A stretch of 64,000 nucleotides of DNA from Burkholderiales bacterium (GCA_024235755.1 JACKLV010000001.1:186001-250000); one strand, 5' to 3'; counted from the first letter of the stretch, positions 9,192-19,472 are shown. The notes: generated by a model from the sequence alone, not told the origin. A program made the numbers and translations.

Positions 9192-10028
9192 TTAATGCAA
9201 CAGAATAACAGGAACATTGGCTTGCGTAATCAATGTCTGCTTTTGTGTCTCGGATAAAAAAGTGCTGCCACTCTCAAGCAATAATAACCGTCCTTGATGC
9301 CGGTGAACAACTTGCAAAATTTGTTCTGCCGTGTTGTTAGTCAATCTGATCAAACTAACGTTGAGTGATTGATCATCGACACTTTCACTGACTGCTTTGC
9401 TGAGCTGCTGATATTTAGAATCTTCAACTGCGGGCAGCAAAACAATTAATTGATTGTGGTCTTCATGTGCCAATTCAATCGCCAGCGAGAGCGCATGCTG
9501 ACTGGCTTCACTGCCTGTAAAACTCACTACGACAGGCCGTTCAATATTGCTGCCAAACTGCAGCACAGCGACATTACAACGGGCCGTTGACAGGACAAAG
9601 CGGGTTATACTGCCTATTTTCTGGCTTTTCTCCAATAACTGCGTATTTTTTCCGATGATCAGCAAATCCGTCTGTCTGGACGCGTCACATAACATACTGG
9701 CCACATTGCCACGCAGAACACTCAAGGCAATTTCTATTTGATTCTGCTGCGCTATCGATTCCACCAGTTTGCGCAGGCGGGCGGTCTGTGTCTGGATTGA
9801 GCGTTCCATTCCGGCAACATTGATTGATCGCCCGACAGCTGCCCCATAAACCACTTCACGTACAAACGGCAGTTCGGCGACATGCAACAAATCTATGTCT
9901 TCAATAAACAGCGCATCAAGACGCGCATTAAAGCGCGTAGCCAATGCTATGCCGGCTTGTAGAATATTCCGGTCAACTGTACTTGCATCCAGCGCAACCA
10001 AAATCCGCTTAATCTGTATCTTTTTCAT
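9192..10028 (-). CDS. Universal stress protein with two Usp domains
   Basis: About 278 residues from the ATG at 10028; longer open sequence upstream lies inside the protease gene. Two tandem Usp folds are visible: the first opens IKRILVALDASTVDRNILQAG and ends with LLIIGKNTQ...SITRFVLSTARCNVAVLQ, the G-x-S/T-type nucleotide-binding region. The second starts at VVVSFTGSEASQHAL near residue 160 and lacks a clear ATP-binding glycine pattern. The gene overlaps the end of the LonB-like protease gene by 20 bases, so the two are probably co-expressed in a stress response. Confidence 0.85.
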   Translation of the reverse strand: MKKIQIKRILVALDASTVDRNILQAGIALATRFNARLDALFIEDIDLLHVAELPFVREVVYGAAVGRSINVAGMERSIQTQTARLRKLVESIAQQNQIEIALSVLRGNVASMLCDASRQTDLLIIGKNTQLLEKSQKIGSITRFVLSTARCNVAVLQFGSNIERPVVVSFTGSEASQHALSLAIELAHEDHNQLIVLLPAVEDSKYQQLSKAVSESVDDQSLNVSLIRLTNNTAEQILQVVHRHQGRLLLLESGSTFLSETQKQTLITQANVPVILLH

Positions 10029-12399
10029 GGTTACCGGAGGGGTCTTTATCCTGTTTTGCCAGATTCTGACGGATTTTCTCCAGTTCAAGCAAGCGCCCTT
10101 CAACCTGCTTGTTAATTCGATCTGCAGAATCGCCTGTCAGTATTTCCATTGCTTCATCGACGGTATTATAGGTATAAATGGCAAAATGACCTGCTTCACA
10201 GGCTTCAATCACATCGGCCCGCAACATCAGGTGCACCCTGTTACTGGCCGGGATCAAAACACCCTGAGTGCCCGTCAAGCCGCTAAACTTACAAATATCG
10301 AAGAACCCTTCAATCTTTTCATTCACACCGCCAATAGCCTGTGCTTGACCGCGCTGATTAACAGAGCCCGTCATTGCGATACTTTGCAAAATAGGCAAAT
10401 CCGATAAAGCGGAAAGCAAACTGCATAATTCCGCCATCGATGCGCTATCGCCTTCTATTCTGCCATAGGATTGTTCAAAAACCAGGCTGGCGGAAAGCGA
10501 CAAAGGATAATTTCTAGCGTAACGCTCAGCCAGAAATGATGAAAGGATGAAAACACCTTTGGAGTGAATGGCGCCGCCAAGCTTTGTTTCGCGCTCAATA
10601 TCGATCACTTTGCCACTGCCGAGGCGTGCTGTTGCAGTAATCCGCGAAGGCACAGCAAAACTGACATCTCCCAGCTGCATTACGGCCAGCCCGTTAATCT
10701 GACCTACCTTGGCGCCTTCGGTATCGATCATCAAAATACCGCGATTTATGGCTTCCTGTAGCTGCTCGCGTATTCTGTCGCCACGATAAAACTGCGCATC
10801 AATTGCACGCTGTATATGCGCACGGCCGACTACAGACAAATCCGATTCACCAGCATAGTAATCAGCTTCACGCAGCACATCAACGATATCCATCATATTA
10901 ATGGACAGCTTTTCAGCGTCACCCGCCAACCGCGCTCCGTGCTCAATAATACGTGCCACAGCTGAACGTTCCAGCGGCCGCAAATTGTTGCGTTGCAGCA
11001 ATCCGGCAATCATCCGGGCATACACATGCTGGTTTTCAGCAGTACGCGCAACACGCTCTTCAAAATCAGCTGCAATTTTGAATAATTGCTTGAATTCAGG
11101 GTCATAGGCATGCAACAAATAATAAAGCATGCGATCGCCTATCAGCACAACCTTGACCTTCAGCGGAATCGGTTCAGGTTCCAGACTCACCGTATTGACA
11201 AGACTGTAAATCTGCCCGAGCGACTGTATTTTAATTTGCCGAGAAATCAGCGCACGCTTGAGTCCTTCCCAGGCATACGGCTGCATCAACAACTTAATGG
11301 CATCGATGATCAGATAACCGCCGTTAGCCTGATGCAAAGCGCCCGCTTTAATCAGGGTAAAATCAGTCTGCAAAGCTCCCATATGCACGGTGTGTTCAAC
11401 CACACCGATCAGATTCGCATAATTGGGCAAATCCGGCGTGACTACTGGCACGCCGCCATCATGCTGAGTATGATCCACAATGATGTTGACTTCATAACGA
11501 CGGAAGGCGGGCGTTTTCATCAGCGGCACATTCATATGTTCCGGTGTTTCTTCATCCCGGCGAAAATTCTGCAAATTTTGAATAACGTCCTGCTGAACCG
11601 CTTCCAGATAAGCCTGAATAACCGCGTGATCTTTATATTTGTTCTTCAATTCATCAATCAGATGACCCGAAGCAAACATAACAATTTCACGGTTAAGTTC
11701 CTTGACCTTGTTTCTGGCTTCGCGCTGCCATTGTGGCTGCATGCGCAAAATACCGGTCAACTTTTCTTCAAGCGCATTGACAGTTTCTTCAATCCGTCGT
11801 TTCTCACTTTCCGGTAATGCATCAAATTCTTTTGGCTTGATTACTTCGTCATTTTTAACAGGTGCAAATGCAAAGCCATGCGGTGTACGAAGCAGGCGCA
11901 TATGACTTGCTTCAGCTTCATCATTGAGCTTGCCAAAAGCCGATTCGATCGTTTTTTTGAGTTCGTCATCGATTTCCTGCAGTCTCAAACGGTATTCGTC
12001 TGTTTCAAACGCACCGGGAATTGCGCTGCATAAATCCTCGACCAATTGATGCATATCATCGCGAAAAATAGAAGCATGTTCGCTGGTCAGGCTGATCGCA
12101 ATCGGCTCGGACGGCTTTTCAAAATTATTGACATATACCCAATCGGGCGGTGTTTCCCGTGATTTGGGTAACGATTCAAGATACTCCCGGACGACTGTAT
12201 GCTTTCCAAGGCCGGTAGGTCCCAGCACAAACAGGTTATAACCGTCATGCTGTATATTCACGCCAAGATGCAGCGCCTGCATGGCACGATCCTGACCGAT
12301 GATTCCTTTAAAGCTATCGAGTTGATCCGTCGTTTCAAAATCGAAACGATCAATATCGCAAGGCGTATAAAGCTGATGCTTGTCTAAGGGTTTTATCAT
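10009..12399 (-). CDS. LonB-like ATP-dependent protease (YcbZ/LonH type)
   Basis: About 796 residues, starting at the ATG at 12399 (an ATG at 12411 is also in frame). The N-terminal region has the Lon-related opening DFETTDQLDSFKGIIGQDRA and a Walker A motif GPTGLGKHT near residue 60. The family's long insertion follows, then AAA segments (GGYLIIDAIKLLMQPYAWEGLKRAL). The C-terminal Lon peptidase domain carries the Ser-Lys dyad: serine in EGDSASMAELCSLL near 665 and lysine in GGVNEKIEGFF near 705. This family degrades damaged or misfolded proteins using ATP; E. coli LonH is the nearest named relative. Its end overlaps the Usp gene. Confidence 0.88.
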   Translation of the reverse strand: MIKPLDKHQLYTPCDIDRFDFETTDQLDSFKGIIGQDRAMQALHLGVNIQHDGYNLFVLGPTGLGKHTVVREYLESLPKSRETPPDWVYVNNFEKPSEPIAISLTSEHASIFRDDMHQLVEDLCSAIPGAFETDEYRLRLQEIDDELKKTIESAFGKLNDEAEASHMRLLRTPHGFAFAPVKNDEVIKPKEFDALPESEKRRIEETVNALEEKLTGILRMQPQWQREARNKVKELNREIVMFASGHLIDELKNKYKDHAVIQAYLEAVQQDVIQNLQNFRRDEETPEHMNVPLMKTPAFRRYEVNIIVDHTQHDGGVPVVTPDLPNYANLIGVVEHTVHMGALQTDFTLIKAGALHQANGGYLIIDAIKLLMQPYAWEGLKRALISRQIKIQSLGQIYSLVNTVSLEPEPIPLKVKVVLIGDRMLYYLLHAYDPEFKQLFKIAADFEERVARTAENQHVYARMIAGLLQRNNLRPLERSAVARIIEHGARLAGDAEKLSINMMDIVDVLREADYYAGESDLSVVGRAHIQRAIDAQFYRGDRIREQLQEAINRGILMIDTEGAKVGQINGLAVMQLGDVSFAVPSRITATARLGSGKVIDIERETKLGGAIHSKGVFILSSFLAERYARNYPLSLSASLVFEQSYGRIEGDSASMAELCSLLSALSDLPILQSIAMTGSVNQRGQAQAIGGVNEKIEGFFDICKFSGLTGTQGVLIPASNRVHLMLRADVIEACEAGHFAIYTYNTVDEAMEILTGDSADRINKQVEGRLLELEKIRQNLAKQDKDPSGNHEKDTD

Positions 12400-12600
12400 A
12401 GACCGGCCCATTGGGTTCTGGTACTTTTCATGTCATTTTTTATCTGTTAACCATAAATGAACAATGGACGGCATACGCTTAAGAACTTACGGATCATTGT
12501 TTCGCCTGGATGAATCCTGATTCTGTATTTGTATATTTGGAAATATGAAACAATACAGAATTTTGACTGGCATCTATCCACCTCAGGATTACTGCTTGGT

Positions 12601-13386
12601 TTACTTTATGCAGCGCGGCTTTTTCCCGGCTGCATGCGCCTGTTGCATCAGGCCGAGCGCTTTGGGCATTAATGCCTGCAAATCTTCAATGCGGGTTGCA
12701 TGAGACGGGTGTGTGGATAAGAATTCAGGTGGATGTGCGCCCTGACTGGCCTGCGCCATTTTCTGCCATAACCGAATGCTTTCGGTCGGATCGAATCCCG
12801 CCTTGGCCATCAATTCGGCACCGATGTTGTCCGCCTCGCTTTCATGCAAGCGGCTGAACGGCATGATAACGCCATATTGCGCACCAACGCCAAGCAGACT
12901 CACCGCTGTCTGCCCCAAAGCTGTCTGAGGCGCTGCGACGGCAGCGATCAACGATACGCCCATCTGTGCGCCTAACTTTTGCGACATACGCTCATTACTG
13001 TGTTTAGCGAGCACATGTCCCACCTCATGCCCAATGACCGAAGCCAGCTGATCCTGGTTATCAACCAGATTCACCAGGCCGGTATGGACACCGATTTTAT
13101 TTCCCGGCAAAGCAAACGCATTCAAGGTGTCATCATCAAACACAATCACTTCCCAGTCTCCAGCGACTTCAGCGGTAATGGCGTCGGCCACACACTGTAC
13201 AAACTGATTGACCTGCGGATTACCGCTGACCGGTTTTTCAGACTTCAGATTATTAAAAGCCTGCAATCCCATGGCGTCAACTTCATCGTCCGGCATAAAA
13301 ATCAACTGACTTCTTCCCGTTGGCGACGTTGCACACGATGACAGCGCCAGCATCAGCATAACGACTGCAATTGTTCGAATATTCAT
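12601..13386 (-). CDS. M48 family metallopeptidase, lipoprotein (LoiP/BepA-like)
   Basis: A 261-residue zinc peptidase. The lipoprotein signal is MLALSSCATSP with the lipid-modified Cys at residue 18, pointing to outer-membrane or periplasmic attachment. The zinc motif HEVGHVLAKH (HExxH) lies near residue 118, with the third ligand in HESEADNIGAELM near 180. It lacks the C-terminal TPR of BepA and in size resembles LoiP/YggG and similar quality-control peptidases. It is expressed from its own promoter region between the protease and phosphoribosyltransferase genes. SD GGAG precedes the ATG. Confidence 0.87.
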   Translation of the reverse strand: MNIRTIAVVMLMLALSSCATSPTGRSQLIFMPDDEVDAMGLQAFNNLKSEKPVSGNPQVNQFVQCVADAITAEVAGDWEVIVFDDDTLNAFALPGNKIGVHTGLVNLVDNQDQLASVIGHEVGHVLAKHSNERMSQKLGAQMGVSLIAAVAAPQTALGQTAVSLLGVGAQYGVIMPFSRLHESEADNIGAELMAKAGFDPTESIRLWQKMAQASQGAHPPEFLSTHPSHATRIEDLQALMPKALGLMQQAHAAGKKPRCIK

Positions 13387-13476
13387 GGATGGAGACTCCT
13401 TAAAAATTGCATTAGATTGTTCTATTGTATACCGAACGACAGCAGTTCTTGAGCCCCGCCAGCCTTGATCCGCATT

Positions 13477-14097
13477 TTATTTTGCCAGTAACGCAGTGAC
13501 TTCATCGTCGCCGACCTGCTGGAATACCTGATAAAACTGCCCGACCGCATAAAAAAAGACCGGCGATTCAAGGCAGACTGTTTCATCGGCATAAGACGCC
13601 ACTTTTTCCAGCGTCTCGGGAGGGGCCACCGGTACCGCACAAACCAGTTTTTTCGGATTTCTGGCACGCAATGCATGTAATGCCGCAATCATGGTCGAAC
13701 CTGTCGCCAGGCCGTCATCCACCACAATGACAATACGCCCTTCCGGGTTTAATGGCGGCCGGACAGGTGTGTACAATTCACGCCGTGCCCGCATGATTTC
13801 AAGCTGTCTTTTCTTTTCCAGTTCGACATATTGCGGATCGTGCACAATCTGCTCCGCCTCTGGCGTCAGATAAGTCCATCCCGTTTCATCAACTGCACCA
13901 ATGGCCAACTCTGGATTACCGGGCGCGCCCAGCTTACGGACAAGCACAATATCCATATCGCCCTGCAACGCCTCGGAGATGATCTTTGCCATGGGCACCG
14001 CGCCACGCGGTATCGCCAGTATCAGCGGATTCTGTCCCTGATACGGCGCCAACCGTTTTGCCAGTTTTACGGCCGCATCGTCACGATCATGAAACAT
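13477..14097 (-). CDS. Phosphoribosyltransferase family protein
   Basis: A 206-residue PRTase-fold protein. The PRPP-binding loop is IVIVVDDGLATGSTMIAAL near residues 122-140, and the N-terminal FHDRDDAAVKLAKRL and LAIPRGAVPMAKIISEAL blocks are typical of stand-alone PRTase-like proteins found next to stress genes. No specific base substrate can be assigned; the closest known proteins are annotated only as phosphoribosyltransferases. The gene lies back-to-back with the frameshifted hemerythrin, sharing the 110-base intergenic region. Confidence 0.82.
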   Translation of the reverse strand: MFHDRDDAAVKLAKRLAPYQGQNPLILAIPRGAVPMAKIISEALQGDMDIVLVRKLGAPGNPELAIGAVDETGWTYLTPEAEQIVHDPQYVELEKKRQLEIMRARRELYTPVRPPLNPEGRIVIVVDDGLATGSTMIAALHALRARNPKKLVCAVPVAPPETLEKVASYADETVCLESPVFFYAVGQFYQVFQQVGDDEVTALLAK

Positions 14098-14207
14098 GGT
14101 TGGCCTCCATCTATTTTATTGAATTCGAATCCGCACGAAGTACTATAAATACGCGCAAAAGGATAAAATAGCAGAAAACAATTTGTTTGTATCGTTTGGA
14201 GTATCTT

Positions 14208-14653
14208 TTGAAAAGAAATCCCGCACTGAAAGCGTTATCCATCGACCATCATCACGGCCTGGTACTGGCGCACAAAGCCAAAAAGGCAGCAGCGCAGGAA
14301 TTAAGCGACAACGAACTGCAGGCCGTCTGGGCGCAATTGCAGGAACACGCAGACGCGGTACTGGCTGCTCATTTTGAAATCGAAGAATCGTATATCGCCC
14401 CGCGCTGAGCGCGTGCGGCGATCCTCACCTCGATCAACTGGTTGACAGGCTTTATAAAGAGCATGCATCGCTGCGTTCCTTGTTATCCCCGGATAGCAAT
14501 TGCAGCACAGCCAATCTACAGTCTCTTGGTGAACTGCTGGAACGGCACATTCGTTTTGAGGAGCGCGAACTATTCGAAGCAGCCCAGACAGCGCTCGATG
14601 AAGATACGCTACAAGCCATTGCTAGCGCGTGCGATGCACGGCACAATGGATAG
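14208..14653 (+). pseudogene. Hemerythrin-domain protein, broken by one frameshift
   Basis: A TTG start at 14208 has GGAG six bases upstream. The first frame encodes LSIDHHHGLVLAHK and HFEIEESYIAPR, then hits TGA at 14406. The continuation lies in another frame: from about 14400 onward it reads LSACGDPHLDQLVDRLYKEH through LLERHIRFEERELFEAA to a stop at 14651. Together the halves form a complete hemerythrin HHE-type four-helix domain with its His and HxxxE iron ligands. Restoring one base near 14400 rejoins them, so a single-base deletion (or a sequencing error in the GC run) explains the break. Hemerythrins bind O2 or NO through a di-iron site. Confidence 0.8.
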
Positions 14654-16424
14654 CATCATCATATTTCACGATTTAATTTCTTGCTTCCTGATAGAAGACA
14701 TTCAGTGAGTCAAGGATAAGTGCCGGAGTCGACCCGAAGCGGACGGTGGGATAGGGAAAGTCCATCTTCAACAGAGATAACGCTTCATTTACAGGCTGAA
14801 TGGTGGAAACAAATTGCATAAAATGAGCATGGCGAATGCAAATTTGAGAACTCAGTTCAGTCTGCTGCCATTTTTGTTGATCGCTCGCGGAGCAGACTGC
14901 CCTAAGTCATGATTCTTTAATAAAGCTCTATGCGAGGTCGCATTTGTAGCAGCAGTTCAATAAACGTGACGCCACAAGCAACGCGCATAGTTTCATCAAC
15001 TCTATGGGTCATCTCAAGGTGGGTTCAGCCCAAAATGACCTGAGTTTGTCTCTTCATTACGTAGATAAATCCCGTAGCGTCAGCAAAATTGGATAGCATA
15101 TTCGACAACTGGTCAAACTTCAATCGGAAACCCGCAAACGCTCTTTTCAAGATGATCAATCGCCGATGAACATTCATAGATTTGTTGCCATCTTTGACTC
15201 TTTATCTCTTCGCCCGATGACAAAGACATCAAGTTCCCGAATCTGAAAGTCGGTATCCGACGGACTTCCCAGCCCAAATACTAGCCACAGTTTCCATTAC
15301 AGAACGCTTCAGTACAACTGGTCTAGCGTCCTTCTTGATAAAACGTCTTGAACTTCGCTTCAACAATGCGCAAAGAGCTTGTTGCCAAACATCAAATAGA
15401 TGTAAAGACCGGACATCAGTGCCCGAATTGACTCAATCTGAAATAGTCGCAAATGCAATCAATGGACTTGATCAGAGGTTGTTTGACTGTTGGATCAGCG
15501 ACCATGGTTGCAATTCAACGTAGAGTGGGGACTGCGCCTTTGCCAGGTCCGCCTTGGGGTTGGGCTATTGTTCTGAAATTTGCATAGCGGATTTTATCGC
15601 AGACGTAACATCCGGGCGTCTCGGCGTAATAATTTCGTCGAACACCTCTTCGTAAACGGAACCCTACTGCGAATTCTCGTCGTTTTCCGCACTCAACATC
15701 CATGTGGTCACTAATCGTGACCGATCAAAGGTGACAGTGAAGAAATAGCTTCCCCTCACCAATCACGATTATGTATGTGCACTTTTTGTCATTCAACATT
15801 ATAGAAGTTGTAATGCGTAATCGTTGCATTATCCGGACTCTCTTGTATCGATCATCAAGAACAAACACACCATTGCTTGTTTTTGTGCGTCGGAGTACCA
15901 TATATTGGGACATACGTGGTACCGTAGCTCTTTCCCCTGAGCCAGTTGTTTACATCTGACGTGTCTTTGATCTAAATTATTGTGAATACAGATTCAGTAG
16001 ATATTAATTATTGCGAATCTGGACTTCTCTGTGACGTATGACCGCGATCAAAACTATTCTATCGACTCCAGCTCGATTGAGGAGCAGACGCTGTCTTGCA
16101 GAGATGGCCTTTGTACCCATCGTCGCGTACGAGAAAACGGCATCAAATTCCCGTATCATATAACGCTTGAAGTTCAACAATACGCAGTTGTTGCTGTTAT
16201 GCTTGTCTGGTGACCTGCCGGGCGATCCTCCAAATTTACGCCAACGTTTGATTCACATCTTACGCCTTATGCGCACGCTCCGGGGAATGATGGGTTGGGC
16301 TGTTACTTACATTTCAGAGCTCTGGTTCTAGTAGCCGGATGGAGCTCGCGAAATCTGGGAAAATTGAACCTGTGCCAGAAAATCACTCCAAACTGATACT
16401 GATCAAACGTGTCATTATTCGCAT
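14654..16424. other. Long gene-poor stretch, probably decayed DNA
   Basis: About 1.8 kb in which every frame on both strands is broken at short intervals. Minus-strand fragments such as THLEMTHRVDETMRVACG near 14990 and VRRNYYAETPGCYVCDK near 15620 look like former coding sequence, but I could not match them to a family. No RNA gene, CRISPR array or insertion sequence end was recognised. Its position next to a decayed transposase suggests old mobile-element or gene debris. Confidence 0.5.
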
Positions 16425-16890
16425 ACCCCAATTCAATGGATAAACCGTTTACGCAACAAAACGGTGTAAGCTTGAATAAGGCCAGTCTTTCGCCTGTTTA
16501 AAATGGACCATGATTAACTGGATTATAGTGGATATAATCAATATGCCGTGAAAATCAACATCATCGCGAAGGTATGCTCCAAAGCGCAATGTTACAGAGT
16601 GCGGACTCGCCCTGGTGTTTCGATTAATGGTATTTGCTTTCGCAGTTGATGTAAAATGGCTTTAATGGATCGCCAGCGGGAAGAATAATCAACGTCGTCC
16701 GGTGGCAAGGTCCAGAGAGCATGCATATGTTCCGGCAATAGACCAGGCTTTATCGTAAATGGCCTTGTTTTCGCGTTTCCGCATCGCTTCACGCAAAATG
16801 TCAAATGGATTGATCAATAAAGTCGATTTCCGATCACGCAACGTAATGGTAAAAAATAGCTTCACCCAAAACACGATTGCGTCTATATTG
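16425..16890 (-). pseudogene. REP-associated tyrosine transposase (RAYT), multiply frameshifted
   Basis: Family blocks of the IS200/RAYT Y1 transposase appear in order but in three frames. VKLFFTITLRDRKSTLLI and DILREAMRKRENKAIYDKAW occur near 16870-16750, LLPEHMHALWTLPPDDVDYS near 16740-16680 (with the HxH metal motif), and then HIDYIHYNPVNHG and KQAKDWPYSSLHRFVA near 16545-16450. At least two frameshifts and a premature stop make it non-functional. RAYTs mobilise REP palindromes; a REP-like element lies just upstream. The identity is strong although the gene is dead. Confidence 0.85.
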
Positions 16891-16942
16891 CCATTCTGTT
16901 TGCCTTGTAACCAATGATAATTGATGTCTGGTAACCGTTTAT

Positions 16943-16971
16943 CCCGGATTCCACAAGTTTATCCGGGCTAC
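16943..16971 (-). repeat. REP-like palindrome next to the RAYT relic
   Basis: On the minus strand the tetranucleotide GTAG is followed by CCCGGAT, an 11-base spacer and ATCCGGG, forming an imperfect hairpin. GTAG plus a CCCGGAT/ATCCGGG stem is the classical REP architecture recognised by RAYT transposases. It lies about 50 bases upstream of the transposase relic, as expected for its substrate. Confidence 0.7.
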
Positions 16972-18233
16972 AAGCTACATACGCTGTGAATGCAAACAGG
17001 GCAGGCAACATTATCATGTCAGAATCAATATCACGATTTTGGATAATATTCAGAAGATTTATAATCAAATGTTGGACGAAGACTTTCAGGCTGAAAGCAG
17101 TTATTGATATGGACCGCGCCGATTATACAAGAAATATCCAGTGGTAGAAGGATTGATGAATTCTAGAAACACGAAGAACAGAAGAGTTTTTAGATTTTGA
17201 AAATCAGTGACGAGGGAATTCCTGTCGATTAAATCAGAATGACCGGAATAATCTTCTAAACTATATCAGGGTTTGGTAATTCTTCTGGGGAATAGTATTT
17301 GGGGGTGACTGTCGGTGGATAGTATGGGCGACTCAAGATGCCCATAAACCATTAAACGCTTGGGTCTTAGGGCGCGGTATGGTTCACCATTCCAGATAAT
17401 TGGATAGACTGCACAGCCATGGATGAGAAGCCAGTGGCTATGTTGATTCATATATCCATCTGGAGAACACCGTATCGGTTGTTGTGCAAAACCCAATATT
17501 AATAGGCGGGTACAGATGCAACCATCCAAGATTGCTAATTCGGCGTCATCCACAACAAGATATATCCATAGTCCGTTGCTGAAAGAATGAAGAACGGGTT
17601 TGGTCGAGTACCGTGACCAATACCGAATTGCTCGGATCTTTTTTACTGATGGTTCAACATGAAGTCTACTGGGTGATAACAGCCAAAATTTCGTGGAAAA
17701 TTCAGGATAGACAATTACATTTTCCTTTGGAGACATCAGCATTATTTCAAAAGAAGGGTCCGTATACCAGCGAAGGCGTTCACCAGCATTGTCCACTAAT
17801 TATTGAATTGCAGCCTGGTTAACAAGCATCTATCTTAAAATGCAATATAGGTTGCACGGGTTCTCAACTTTAAATATCGAAATACAAAATAGTTTTGTAA
17901 ACGAAATACGAAGAATATTTGAGCAACACTTCCGTTGGTATCACTGAAGAATTGGCTAAAATAACTTCAGATCTGTAAATGCTTCCAGAATGATGTGCAT
18001 CGCCTGCAGACATTCAAACTCTTTGTTTCTTACTTGGGCGATTTTAACAATTGCATGCCTAAAATAAATACATTTATTTTGCAAAGCCCCGGTACAATGA
18101 CTGCTTTAAGGTTGACCAATCATTCTATGAAAATTAGTGATTGGCCGATTGCCGCCGAAATCCGACTCAATCCGACCGTCAGCTTTCACTGCCGTTTGAC
18201 ACCATCCGTTAGATCGGAATGAAATAATACAAT
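16972..18233. other. Gene-poor stretch with one unassigned open frame
   Basis: About 1.26 kb without a recognised gene. The only sizeable open frame is 17266-17796 on the minus strand (176 codons from a GTG). It has no convincing ribosome site and a composition rich in Trp, Tyr and Cys (GLWIYLVVDDAELAILDG), and I see no family match; I treat it as probably spurious or a gene fragment. The segment from 17900 to 18230 is AT-rich and featureless apart from the downstream end of the methyltransferase gene. Confidence 0.4.
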
Positions 18234-19472
18234 TTACAGCATCCGGCTTCTGTCTCCACCGGCAAAGCCAATCAACGGTTCAGTGGTCTGTTTACCAAAC
18301 GCAATAACCTTGAAGAGTTCGCCCATTTCAGCCGGGCTGACTAGCTTTTGCAATTGATTGGCCAGCGGCAGATAGTTCTGCACATCTTCTGCCGGCGTCC
18401 GGGCAAGTATCTCTGTCGCGCCGCAATTTAACAAAAAATGCGCCTGTGTAGTGTAACCCAGCAATGACAAGTCTGTATTTTCAACTGCCGCGACCAGTGC
18501 ACTGAAATCGACATGGCTGGTTATGTCCTGTAACCCAGGTAGGAAAAAAGGGTCATGATGCGCATGATGCCGGTAGTGGCACATGAGTGTGCCCTGATTG
18601 CGTTGCGGGTGATAGTATTCGCCTTGGCCAAAACCATAGTCGATCAGTATCGCCGCACCGGAATGCAGCATGCCTGCCAAGGTTTGCATTAGATACACGG
18701 CGTTCAGATTGATTTCGCTGATATAGCTAAAATCAGCCTGCTGTTCAGGATTCATCAACCTGGACAACGCCGATGCAGTCACCTCGAGTGCCTCATTGTC
18801 GATCGGCCGGTCTTCCCAGGCAAACTCACCGGCACGATCATGATCCGTCCAGATAACGCCCCGCTCAAAGCATTGATTGCCCTGCCATTTCACCAAATGA
18901 ACAGGCAACGCGTCCAATACTTCGTTTGCCAGAATGGTACCAGCAAATTGATCGGGAAGTTGCGTAAGCCAGCTGACGCGCGACTTCAAATGCGGTATCT
19001 TTTCGGCCAGCAGGTGTTGCTGACGCTCGCGCAACTCTGCGCTGACTTCGAGAATATAATAGTGTCGCGGCAAACAATTCTGCCGCTCAAGTTCCTGCAG
19101 CAAATCTACCGCAAGTTTGCCGGAGCCAGCTCCCAACTCGAGTATATCTGCTGCGCCGTTTTGTCCGGCAACCCAATCGGAAATCTGTCGCACTTGCGTT
19201 GCCAGCGTATAGCCGAATAATGCGGAAATCTCGGGCGCTGTAACAAAATCGCCGCTGCCGCCTAGCTTTGTGGCGCCGCCGTTATAGTACCCGAGCCCGG
19301 GTTGGTACAGCGCATATTCCATATAACGTGAAAACGGAATCCAACCACCGGCAGAGGCTATTGCTTCACGAATAATCGACTGCAGTTTTTGACTGTGCGC
19401 CAGAGCAATATCATCGCATGCTGGCAAATTCGATAATGCTGAATGGGTTATGTATGTGGTATCGACAGACAT
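18234..19472 (-). CDS. SAM-dependent methyltransferase, MidA/NDUFAF7 (DUF185) family
   Basis: A 412-residue class I methyltransferase. The family's N-terminal signature IPFSRYMEYALYQPGLGYYNGG lies near residues 45-66, followed by GDFVTAPEISALFG. The SAM-binding ILELGAGSGKLAVDLL is near 110. The catalytic-region block AGTILANEVLDALPV is near 175, and ILIDYGFGQGEYYH near 275. The mitochondrial relative NDUFAF7 methylates an arginine of a complex I subunit; the bacterial substrate is uncertain. It is divergent from the pteridine-reductase-like gene. Confidence 0.9.
   Translation of the reverse strand: MSVDTTYITHSALSNLPACDDIALAHSQKLQSIIREAIASAGGWIPFSRYMEYALYQPGLGYYNGGATKLGGSGDFVTAPEISALFGYTLATQVRQISDWVAGQNGAADILELGAGSGKLAVDLLQELERQNCLPRHYYILEVSAELRERQQHLLAEKIPHLKSRVSWLTQLPDQFAGTILANEVLDALPVHLVKWQGNQCFERGVIWTDHDRAGEFAWEDRPIDNEALEVTASALSRLMNPEQQADFSYISEINLNAVYLMQTLAGMLHSGAAILIDYGFGQGEYYHPQRNQGTLMCHYRHHAHHDPFFLPGLQDITSHVDFSALVAAVENTDLSLLGYTTQAHFLLNCGATEILARTPAEDVQNYLPLANQLQKLVSPAEMGELFKVIAFGKQTTEPLIGFAGGDRSRML

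Noticed and set aside
11086..11817. 243-codon plus-strand open frame inside the LonB-like protease gene
   Set aside because: Antisense shadow of a well-supported gene; no recognisable domain.
14183..14377. Overlapping plus-strand frame at the hemerythrin start
   Set aside because: The hemerythrin ligands are all in the other frame, which also has the ribosome site.
17266..17796. 176-codon minus-strand frame in the gene desert
   Set aside because: Only a GTG start without a ribosome site, odd amino-acid composition and no family match; mentioned in the region entry only.
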